A stretch of DNA of 64,000 nucleotides. Origin: Sipunculus nudus (taxonomy: Eukaryota; Annelida; Sipuncula; Golfingiida; Sipunculidae). The stretch covers positions 86,277,056 through 86,341,055 of the forward strand of contig CM049310.1 in the NCBI GenBank assembly GCA_026874595.1. The letters run 5' to 3'. The notes beneath the pieces are model-generated. The model did not search any database. It was not told the origin of the DNA and saw only the letters and a list, made by a program, of their open reading frames with translations. Positions 39,095 through 50,102 of this stretch are shown here, piece after piece (position 1 is the first letter of the stretch; every line of letters starts with the position of its first letter). Position numbers and translations under genes: made by a program.

Positions 39095-42000
39095 TATAAG
39101 TGTTCTAATGTATCTTATATTTCCATACGTTATACTATCAATCCTATATTTTTCTCATCATTTTCAGATTATCAAAGGGAATGCTAGCAAGTGTGCACAA
39201 TATTGTAAAACTGTCATTTTAGTTTGGACAGTTAACTATTCTAGGGTAATTGCCAGGATGGCACTGTATTTATGTCGAGGGAACTAGACAAATTACTAGT
39301 CATCCTATCCCAGCCCCCTACACGAAGTCCACTGCGGTGTTATGAATAGGGTTATGAATAGGGTTGCTCATACGCCCCATGCAGACTCTTACTGTCTTGT
39401 ATACAGAAAAACAGAAAAGAACAACGGAAGAACTGAATAACAAATAACAATCGAAGAACAAATTTCACTAGCAATTCTTTACCAAACAGAACTCTCCATA
39501 TCATAAAAGTATAAGCATTCCAAATAACAAAAAAATGCCCATCTACATGGATAAAACGATTCTTAAACAGTCCTCTGCATAACCCTCATCAATAACCTTT
39601 TCTTTGTATAAACTTGTTTATTGTACATTTATTTACTAATATGAACATGATATTTACGTATATGGATGCACGTTTTGTTACTTCATTGAATGATAACTAT
39701 TTAAAAAATTGCAACTTATTGCTCAATGCTACTTAAGGCCACCCTATGTACATGTATGTGCAAGGGATGTCATATTTTTTTAACAAAATAAATCCTACTA
39801 AGATTTTCAATAAAGGTAATGGCAAAATGGCGTCGAACCCGATTTCTCTTGCTCATTATATCACAAAATGGGGATCAACTGCAGATATATTTGTAAGTGC
39901 ATTTACATTTGTATTTATAAACATTTATCACATTTGTATTTAATAATTTGTGTCCCATTTGCATTTGCATTTGTTTTATCGATTCGCATTTACATTTTCT
40001 CTTGCATTTGGATAAATTGAATTTCGTATTTAAATGCGCTGAATGGCATTTGAGACTAACACTGGTTGTACTACATTGTCACTTTTCAGTAACACGAATT
40101 AACCTGCCGAGTTGCTTGACAAAAGCTGACCCCAAAAGCTATAAATGGTCTCCCCGTCGCCCTATGTTACAATGGTTTATATTATTATGAGTTCTAAATA
40201 TATAAAGGTCGTTTACATTACATCCAAAATTTTGTGGTTTGGGCTGTCACCCTAACCTCCACAGAATAACATCAAAATCTTCACTACTTTATTCGTAAAG
40301 TTGCTAACAGACATACGAACCGGCGAAGAGAGGGGGAACGGATAACAACTTCCTGGGGTAGGTATAATAATCATTACTCAAAGACTTTGATACAAGTTTA
40401 GGCCATTATACTAACACATCCAGATGCACAAATATTACTTATACACTTGTTATAATGATGCTTTTTAGTGTTGGAACAAAACGACCATGCAACATGAGTA
40501 ACAGAAATGGTCAAAAATGGTTTTAAAAAGTTGTCATACCATTCCCAAGAAACAAAGTAACACTGTCACTGGAATTATGAAACCTGTTCTGTGCTCTGCA
40601 TAGGTACACCCCGTGATCTCTCTGAGAGATGTCTTTTAGCGTTAAGATGGACATTTTATATTCCATGTTCACGGTGTGTATGACCCTTGAGTCCCCATTC
40701 CTTTCATGGATCCATGGAAGGAATGTGATGTTGGAAGGGGACCCTCTTGCTCGACAAACCAAACGAAGCTCCCCACCGGCCGTCAACTTGGAAGTTTTGT
40801 CAATCTTAACTTTAATATCTGAGATGTAATATCGAAATGAGTATTTTAATTGATAAGCTCATGATATATATAGAATATATAATCATGAATTTAACCATTT
40901 AGTTGGAATGTTATTTTATCATTCAGACTTTTGGGTTCCATGTTTACCAAACACATGACTTCAAAATGATTCTACTCAAGATACACTTTTGCTTGCAAAT
41001 TTAGAAAAAAAAAGGTTTTTTTTCAGCTCTGAAAGGCAACGTCTGGTTAACTGTAAGCTATCCACCCCCACCCCCAACCCTCCAATTCTAAAATTACTCT
41101 TAAAATATATGTTCGAACCAGAAAGTTATGTCCGCATTTATGCAATGCCGACTCAATAAAAATGTGCAACTGACTGAAGCATTTGTAATTTGTTAACCTT
41201 ATTCAGTTTAAGTTTATGTTAAAGGTAAACCAACCGCTTACTCGCCAAGGAAAGGAATTTGTTAAAGTCATGCAAATAAAAACTGCACACTTACAATGAA
41301 CTACCAGTTGAATAATATTGCTTGGTGTCATTCCAGCTGAATTATTTACGGTGCACATATACATCCCCGCGTCACCAGGCTGAATTCCTGTTACAGTCAT
41401 AACTCCTGAAGATTTATATATCAGAAAACGCTGATTGTTCAGACTTCCGTTAACACGGTACCAGTTGTATTCAGCAGGATCGGTGGCGTTTTCTTTTGAT
41501 AAACACCTAAATGTTGTGCTCTGTCCAGCGTCTACAGGATTCCTTGTGATATCGGCCACTGGCTTCTCGGGCAACGCTAACAATAGACAGAAGCAAATTT
41601 AATACTAGCCGTGACAACCCGACTCAGTAGGCAATCGGATAATTGGACCGGTAAGCCTACTCGAATCGTTTTACAAGTAATATCGAGGAATGTATTGCAG
41701 TGGTCTTGCACCAGGTTGCATTCATCTTGTGGTAAACGGCCCATAATCTCAATATAATGCTGATAATAATGAAATAACACAGTAGTATACATGTGAGCTC
41801 ACAACCCAAACTGAAACACCGTCTCCATGGACACGGGTCATTTCCTGTATCGCCTGCAAGCTGCCTGCGTCTTGTAACCCGTACGAGCCATGCTTGTGTT
41901 CATGCGGTCATAAATTGAACCAACATGCCGAGGGGTTTACCAAAATGCTGGGTTCATGTTCGGTATTATAAGAAAGTACACAAAAAATGCTAACGATTGG

Positions 42001-43138
42001 TCTGGTTTATGTTGATTGAAAGTGTACCTGTAGGCCATGAAGCGTTGTCAGAAATGGCGAAAATATTTGCCTCTTCATAAGAGCTTATAATGCGTTACTC
42101 AGACTCAGATGTTAAGACACTCTGGCGCCAGTAAACTGGTCGTAATGCCAGAGGGTCGATATGACGCTAATTTAATACCGGGTAACTTATGTGATTCATT
42201 TGCTTCCTTGATCAAAGTACCTGAGTGCTTTGAAGTTTGCGAATGTAAATGAGGAAATATCGTTCAATACTTAATATCGTAACGGGTATTCTCCATGTAT
42301 GCAAACACGCAAGAATAAAGGATGTATGTACAAATACCGTACGTACAAATCATTGAATTTCTCTCATGTTGTGTACTCTCTTGTACCTGTGTGTCAAACA
42401 AAAGCTTCTTTGTGTTCAATGACTTCTCACTTATTACTTGTCGTAATTAACATTATATGTTTATGTTGATGTATCTAAATAAGGCACCTTTTAAAGAAAT
42501 AAACGGTATGTATGCTGCAAATGCATGATGCTGCCAATGCTTCTGATAATTTTGCATATAATTAAATTAGATCGTTACTTTCATGATTTTTGGTAATATT
42601 ACGAACAAAATGTTAACTAACGTTTGATGAAAATACGTATACTGTTACTTGTGCTCGTTCCGGCGAGAGTTGTTATATTACAGGCATATTCCCCAGAATC
42701 TTGCGGTAGAGGATTAGATAGCTTCAGAAAGCCGAAGGTCTCATTCAGTCTGTGCTCTGCCGTTAAGGAACCTCCTCTCCTCTTAAACCATACCAATTTA
42801 TAGGGACCAAGTATAGGTTCTCTCGGTGAACGGATTAGGATGACGGGGTCTCCGGGCCTGGCTGACGATTTTCTAATCGTGGCTAAAGGACGTTCAGGGG
42901 ATTCTGAAAGGAATCAAATGAACGTTAGAGCGATGCAGGGCATTCGTTTTATTACAAACTTTATCTAAGTCATACGAAATGGCGGTGAATCGTAGAAATA
43001 TTTATTTTTGACTTTATTAATGACAGATAGGTTCACCAAACCATCATCTGACGAAGTTTATTCCTGCAATGTTGAATGCACGAAATTTATTATAATTGGC
43101 CCTAATTTACATGCAGTTATACACCATTAGTCTTGCTT

Positions 43139-43182
<44 letters not shown>

Positions 43183-43660
43183 CTAAAACCAGAACACTTG
43201 CTATTTCTTTGTCATCTGTGAGATTCTCTCCAATCATTCTTTCAAAGGTACACGTATAAATCCCGCTGTCTTCCCGGCGGGCATTCAGAAGCTGAACGAA
43301 CCCCAAATTTAGCGATCGCACCCTAGCTGCCTGGAAAGAAGGTGTACGGATGAGAGGCAGTCCTTGAGATACGGGCACCTGTTCAAGTAGGAGCATCACT
43401 TTTCCCGTCGTCAATCTTTTCCCGTATTGTATGCTGAGCAGATTGTCAATGGATTCAGAAGAACAGTTTAAATCGATAGTGCCCCCTACCGGAATATATT
43501 GTCTGCTTGACTCGGTTTTTTCAACTAAATACACTGTTATTACTGGAATAAAAAAGAAAATTAATGCACCCGGTTAAAAGAGTTGCTTTTTCCTATATGT
43601 TCATTACAGGTAAAGGATTCCTATCAACTTACCGATACGCAGATAAGTCTCCCAAAACAT
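37793..43660 (-). CDS. Gene G: four-Ig receptor with ITAM-like tail, paralogue of gene F
   Basis: Exons 43660-43633, 43542-43183, 42903-42622, 41576-41295, 40818-40540, 38779-38684, 38441-38388 and 38091-37793, all phase 1, sum 1680 nt, 559 residues. Ig2, Ig3, Ig4 and TM exons have the same lengths as in gene F (282, 282, 279 and 96 nt). Order: signal segment MFWETYLRIVITVYLV, split between exons 1 and 2; Ig1 (DLNC, EDSGIYTC); Ig2, in which the B-strand Cys is replaced by Arg (VILIRSPRE) while the F-strand Cys remains (DSGEYAC); Ig3 (TFRC, GDAGMYMC); Ig4 (RLVC, HGVYLC); TM HWVTAGLLLILLIILIIYLL. The 99-residue tail keeps YEMI at 462, YEEP at 474, the block HSAQGIFGEW, and YEKL at 533 followed after seven residues by YTQL at 544. 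Head to head with gene E. Confidence 0.85.
39042..39092. repeat. (TA)n microsatellite in gene G intron
   Basis: About 51 bp of perfect TA repeat between the Ig4 and TM exons. Confidence 0.95.
39880..40060. repeat. Degenerate 'catttgcattt' short tandem repeat
   Basis: Irregular repetition of catttgtattt/catttgcattt over about 180 bp in the large gene G intron. The copies are diverged and irregularly spaced. Confidence 0.5.
43144..43179. repeat. (CT)n microsatellite next to the Ig1 donor of gene G
   Basis: About 36 bp of CT repeat directly after the donor of the Ig1 exon, the same position as in gene F. Confidence 0.95.
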
Positions 43661-44903
43661 TTTGCGCCCTCTGTAATTGCAGTATTAAAAATGTATGCGG
43701 TTAATATTACTTTATGACTACCCAAATGAGAACAAGGAAGAAAATTTAAAAGGAAGGAAGTGTTCCGTTTCATAAAATGTCTATTTAGCTGTTATAATAA
43801 TAAAGACTTAATCACTGGAGTTTCTATTCATGCATATGTAACTAGATATTGCGTGTTTGTTTTCTGTGAGAGCCTATGATTAGATGGGCAATGGTACGAG
43901 CCTGTCCGTGTACTCCTACCTCATCCGACCATTTTAATACATCAGAACGCAGGGAGAGCAGCGGAGAGACCTGGTCAATAAATATCTATATAAATTATTT
44001 CTTTCACTAATAGGTTCTGATTACATAGCCAGGCTACAGGCAACATTGAAACATTTGAACACGAGCAAATACACGCACAGTAGTAGGCACCTGACGCACG
44101 AGGCACCTGTGTGTTTGACAAACAAAACCACGTGAACCTCTTCAGACGACCTTGTACTTTGATTCCGGAACAAACATTGTGCTTCTAGAACATACCATGC
44201 ATCAGGTTGGACTTGCAACAGGGTGATGGGACATGTTTACCAAAATTTATATAAAATAAACGATCCTCCGATACATGTTTTAAAGATATCATTAAGTTCT
44301 ATGTTATCCTACTCAAAAAAATCTATACCAAATCTATTATTTCCTTGTCGTTTAAATTGGACAACCCGAAGCGATATGTGAATCCGCCCAAAGAAAATCA
44401 ATACAAGAACTCCGGGTGTTTATTTATGTCAGTCTCCCCTCTGCCGGGATTGTGGTCACACGCTTCACTTAATTCTGCATAAACTCATTTTAAGGTAAGG
44501 CGTTATATATCAAAATCCTATTTCACTTTGATAGCGCATAGAATCAAAGAATTTCAAGACTCAATGCACGTGACTACGCCTTCAAAACAAAATGCCTAGC
44601 TCAGCCTTTTCCCAGAAGACCATATCACATTTGTATACACGATATCCTTAAATATGACATGCAGTATTTTCTCTCCCTGCCATGAATTGTACTGTATAAT
44701 GTGTCCTGATCAATCGCAAAATTCGTGATTGGCAGAGTTGTAATTATGACTAACATACCTTTAATAAAATGCGAAGAAAACTAGCTTGTTGAAGTCATAT
44801 TAGATGTTTCGAGGCGCCATGTTGCTAGATTAATCAGGCCCAGTTCATCAGTCGAGAACCTTATACTTGTACAGGAGAGTGTATCAGTGCTCGTGTGCAC
44901 TTT

Positions 44904-44976
<73 letters not shown>

Positions 44977-45371
44977 TTACGTACGGGGATTAAAACTGAC
45001 ATTTTGTATGTCCCATTATAAATTTTTGTTTAATTATTTATTATTTTTTTCTAAAGAGCGACGGGTTTAACTGCAATGAATTCGATATCTCCACTGGCAT
45101 ATAAACGTAGAGCTACAAGAAACTATTTATACAATTACATTTCAATGCAGAGCTCGAAACATTTGATCTTTAAAAGTAAACATAAATTAAGACCTTAACT
45201 ATTATAAAAAAATAACTACAGAAATATTCAGAATAATTTTTAAGTTTCTAAACATGTGTTCTGCCATATCTGTTTTCAGTGGCTTAATAGTCCATACATA
45301 AATATTTTGATATCACACACTTGCATTTGCACTTCATAATAGATGTATATTTCTTTCAGTCCATTTTGTGA
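43661..45371. promoter_or_regulatory. Head-to-head promoter region of genes G (-) and E (+)
   Basis: About 1.7 kb lies between the start codon of G and the signal-like frame of E, in the same divergent arrangement as F and C. It contains a (TA)n tract at 44909-44973. I did not identify a convincing TATA element for E. Shared control of the two genes is an inference from arrangement. Confidence 0.4.
44909..44973. repeat. (TA)n microsatellite upstream of gene E
   Basis: About 65 bp of perfect TA repeat in the G/E intergenic region. Confidence 0.95.
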
Positions 45372-47803
45372 GCTAATTGGTTCACCCTGGATTATTCGTG
45401 CTTTCGATTCAAGACTGCGCTGCCGCACAGTGGCGCTGTCTTGATCTTTATTTTTTCGCCAGTCTTCCTGCTTCCTTTGGTAGAAGGTAAGAAATTAATG
45501 GTTTATATTTTTATATTTAAATTCATAGTTTGTTGGTTTTTAATTCAACATCAGCACATTTAAGCACATAAAAGCGCTACCTTAACTCTGTACTTGTTTA
45601 GCTTGTGTTTAAGAATCTGACTTATTAGTGAACGTACTGTTCAAAATGTATTTACTAATTATATTTATGATATCTAGTGCCTGTCACATCCTTCTTGGGA
45701 CATGATTGTTGGATCAAAGATGACCAGCCTGTCACCTTACAATAGACCATCCAGCCAGCGAATGCAACCTTGTTTTGGATCAGGTGTTATCGTGGAAAGG
45801 GCATTGACTGGAGCAGGCATTTCTACACTTATGTTTACCACCGGGATACTTTCGTTGGTTTAGGAAACTTAGGAAACAGAACGACACACAGATTGACAAG
45901 ACGAGAAAATACCCTGTTTTTCCAAATGATGCTTCAGCACCCAGAATCCACAGATTTGGGTTTCTACACCTGTGAGCTTTATGCTGCAGGCACACCACAG
46001 AGGAGAGTTCAGTCACTTCAAATCACAGGTATTTTGTTTACTGGTAGTTATGAAAACAAGATTTTTGTAAAAATGTCATATGGCGCTTAGTGTCACATGA
46101 TTGTCTTTGTGGTGTTTTTTTTGTTAACATATTTCTGTGTATTAAAGCATGTAAATTCAGTTAAGATCACTGATTTCACAATCATGCACCCACATACTCG
46201 GAACTAAATAGAAGTAAAAACATATTTGGCTATTGTCGAAGAGGGAACGAGGTAGCCATTTTCTGCAATCTATACTGGTTCCTTTGAAATAAGAAAAACC
46301 TTGCACACGACACACATATATATGGATTATGCACATGCACACACATTTACACCATGGACATGTATGTATTACATGGTACCTTTTTCTGTAGCTACACCTA
46401 GGCTTTACGTCAAGATTCAAAATACAGACACACCAATCAATGAAACCAACAGCCCGCCAATAAGCACAAAGGCCGACTTTGCAACCCACGGTCAGTAAAA
46501 CTCATTTATACATTAGAACATCGAATATCCGAATATTTTAAGGGACATAAAATTTGTATAATCTTACATATCCAATCTTTCATCTTCTGTACAAAACGGT
46601 TGCCTTCTTTTTCTTTCACTACATGTTTATTTTACATTAGAAGCCAATTTCGATTACATGAAATAAATACAGTGCAGAGTGATTTTTTTTTCTTACCATG
46701 GATCATGATATTTAGTTTTAGCCAGTCGGCTGAATGTTCAATGGCCACTTTGTATTACATTCCAGTTTACTCTACCAAAATTATGTAATAAAATCTCGAT
46801 TGATACTAATTAATTAGTTGTTTTCTTCATGATCTAAGACATTTGGTTTTTTTTTTAATTTCAGATATATACACCATGTTTGGGGTATGCATGATCCTTA
46901 TAACCATTGCTGTACCTACAGTTGGATATGTTATATACCGGGAAAAAAAGAAAAAGTGAGCTAAGTGATGCGGTCATGCAATTACGTTATATTGTATTGA
47001 TATGGTTTATCTATTCATGAATTTCAAGTGATCAGAGCATAACATTCTCGGATCTAATATGTGAGTTTTACCAAGATTGCACCAACGTCCCTCCTTGCAA
47101 ATGTTATTTTAAGGAAAAAGGTTTCCAATTAATATTTAACAGAGTGCTACTGGATAATGATATGATACCATACAAAACGTTTTTGTGTTTGAAAAAAGAA
47201 TATATACAAATCAGTTGTGTTAAATGGCCTGTAGGCGTTACACGAAAGTCCAATGCAGATCCCCTGCGACCAAAACAAAGAAAAATTGGAGTTCACATAG
47301 GACAAACATCCTTGTAATGGTTATGCCGAAAAGCATGACAGATAATACCATTATTATTTAAATGTTTCTTATTGTGAAGCTTCCGCTAGAATAACATATT
47401 TAAGCGTTATTGAAATATTGTGATTTTTTAAAAATACAATCAAGTTGCACAACCGTCTACCTCCTGTGTGTCTTTAATATAACATGTTGAATAAAGCATA
47501 TTATTAAATAACTAACATTTATTTCAATCAATGTTAACAGTTTCTGCACTATATGTATTTTAATATGGTTACGCATTCAATCTTTGCATCTTTTGAAAAT
47601 CATTCAATTTATTAGTTTTACAAAGGTAGGATGAGGCATGACCTTTCGCAGCTGTTGAGTAAAATGCCCTCCTTGGTTCATCATATGATTAATCTCAAAT
47701 ATTCATTAATTTCAGCTCTGGTGACGATCAAGGAACTGCAGACGTCCGGTCAGCCACGGCCACTGATTGTTTGTTAGATGAAAATATGTCTACAACTATG
47801 TGA
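45372..47803 (+). pseudogene. Gene E: single-Ig type I membrane gene with a nonsense codon
   Basis: Exons: signal-like, ending at 45486; Ig 45678-46028 (351 nt); stalk 46392-46490; TM 46865-46955 (91 nt, phase 1 to 2); tail 47716-47803. All junction phases match gene A or C. The Ig exon starts VPVTSF as in gene C (VPLTSF) and has FWIRC and LGFYTCEL. Two lesions: TAG at 45743-45745, in frame, where B and D have Trp (inferred TGG to TAG), and no ATG in the signal-like frame (GAVLIFIFSPVFLLPLVEG), which is closed upstream by TGA at 45369. TM is FGVCMILITIAVPTVGYVIY, then REKKKK. The tail ends CLLDENMSTTM, with the stop TGA at the edge of minisatellite 2. Outside these lesions the gene is well preserved, so inactivation looks recent, or the allele is a null variant. 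A non-AUG start cannot explain the TAG. Confidence 0.68.
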
Positions 47804-49576
47804 AACGTGGTCAATCCAGAAACTTGGATGTCAACAGATATAGGAAACGTGGTCAATCCAGAAACTTGGAGGTCCACAGATATATGAAACGTAGTCAATC
47901 CAGAAACTTGGTTGTCCACAGATATAGGAAACGTGGTCAATCCAGAAACTTGGATGTCCACAGATATAGGAAACGTGGTCAGTCCAGAAACTTGGATGTC
48001 CACGGATATAGGAAACGTGGTCAGTCCAGAAACTTGGATGTCCACAGATATATGAATCGTGATCAATCCAGAAACTTGGATGTCCACAGATATATGAAAC
48101 GTGGTCAATCTAGAAACTTGGATGTCCAGAGATATATGAAGCGTGGTCAATCCAGAAACTTGGATGTCCACAGATATAGGAAATGTGGTCAATCCAGAAA
48201 CTTGGATGTCCACAGATATATGAATCGTGGTCAATCCAGAAACTTGGATGTCCACAGATATAGGAAACGTGGTCAACCCAGAAACTTGGATGTCCACAGA
48301 TATTGAAAACGTGGTCAATCCAGAAACTTGGATGTCCACAGATATATGAAACGTGGTTAATCTAGAAACTTGGATGTCCACAGATATTGAAAACGTGGTC
48401 AATCCAGAAACTTGGATGTCCACAGATATATGAAACGTGGTTAATCCAGAAACTTGGATGTCCACAGATATATGAAACGTGGTTAATCCAGAAACTTGGA
48501 TGCCCACAGATATATGAAACGTGGTCAATCCAGAAACTTGGATGTTCACAGATATATGAAACGTGGTCAATCCAGAAACTTGGATGTCCACAGATATAGG
48601 AAACGTGGTGAATCCAGAAACTTGGATGTCCACAGATATATGAATGGTGGTCAATTCAGAAACTTGGATGTCCACAGATATAGGAAACTAGGTCAATCCA
48701 GAAACTTGGATGTCCACAGATATAGAAAACGTGGTCAATCCAGAAACTTGGATGTCCACAGATATATGAATCGTGGTCAATACAGAAACTTGGATGTCCA
48801 CAGATATATGAAACGTGGTTAATCCAGAAACTTGGATGTCCACAGACAATGAAACGTGGTTAATCCAGAAACTTGGATGTCCACAGAAATAGGAAACGTG
48901 GTCAATCCAGAAACTTGGATGACCACAGATATATGAAACGTGGTCAATCCAGAAACTTGGATGTCCACAGATATAGGAAACGTGGTCAATCCAGAGACTT
49001 GGATGTCCACAGATATATGAAACGTGGTCAATCCAGAAACTTGGATGTCCACAGATATAGGAAACGTGGTCAATCCAGAAACTTGGATGTCCACAGATAT
49101 ATGAATGGTGGTCAATCCAGAAACTTGGATGTCCACAGATATAGGAAACGTGGTCAATCCAGAAACTTGGATGTCCACAGATATTTGAATGGTGGTCAAT
49201 CCAGAAACTTGGATGTCCACAGACATAGGAAACGTGGTCAATCCAGAAACTTGGATGTCCACAGATATAGAAAACGTGGTGAATCCAGAAACTTGGATGT
49301 CCACATATATGAATCGTGGTCAATCCAGAAACTTGGATGTCCACAGATATAGGAAACGTGGTCAAACCAGAAACTTGGATGTCCACAGATATATGAAACG
49401 TGGTGAATCCAGAAACTTGGATGTCCACAGATATATGAAACGTGGTCAATCCAGAAACTTCGATGTCCACAGATATATGAAACGTGGTTATTCCAGAAAC
49501 TTGGATGTCCACAGATATATGAAACGTGGTCAATCCAGAGACTTGGATATCCATAGATATATAAAACGTGGTTAAT
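47801..49576. repeat. Minisatellite 2, homogeneous 42-bp units
   Basis: About 42 head-to-tail copies of a 42-bp unit built from aaacgtggtcaatccagaaa and cttggatgtccacagatata plus two bases (gg or tg). Copies differ at few positions, mainly aggaaacg versus atgaaacg and caatcc versus taatcc. Because 42 is 14 codons, several frames stay open on both strands (for example a repeating VDIQVSGLTTFHIS). I treat these as by-products, not genes. The array begins on the stop codon of gene E. Confidence 0.97.
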
Positions 49577-50089
49577 TCAGAATTTCATATATCCACAAAA
49601 ATATAGAATACGGTCATTCAAAAAAGTCGGGTGTCTACAAAAATGTAAAACATGGTCATTCGAGGAGCTTGGATGTCCATAAAAATCTGGTGAATCAATA
49701 ACTTTTAATGTTAAAAGGGATGTAACTCCTTACATTTTAAGGTGCATGGCACTGGAAGATATTACCACTTTGTAATGACAGATGAAATGTGGCTGTCATA
49801 CTCTTTTATGCTTTGCTGCCTAGGGTTCTTTAAAAAATGACCTAAATAGCTTCACCATTTGTTAATGAAGACAAGATGCTTAGGTGCATAGTTGTATTGG
49901 TTGAGAATCTACAGGTTATAGTCATATAAAAGGCAATGCTTATTTTATTTTCATATACCAAAGAAACATATTCCATAATATTGTAAACCTGCCAGATATT
50001 TTGTAAAAAGTAAATTCATTATTTGTTAATACGTATATTGTTCATCTATATTGTAGATTATACATAGATAATACTTTAGAATGTTTCTG
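49577..50089. other. Degenerate array edge and flank shared with minisatellite 1
   Basis: From 49577 to about 49690 the units are diverged and of the minisatellite 1 kind ('gtcattcgaggagcttggatgtcc'). Beyond them, to about 49930, the sequence resembles the flank at 7863-8060. No coding exon is seen. Confidence 0.5.
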
Positions 50090-50102
50090 TCAAACATTTA
50101 AC

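Noticed and set aside
47728-49575. Long open frames of up to 315 codons on both strands across minisatellite 2
   Set aside because: They arise because the 42-bp unit is a multiple of three. No splice, start-context or domain evidence supports a protein, and opposite strands are open at the same time.
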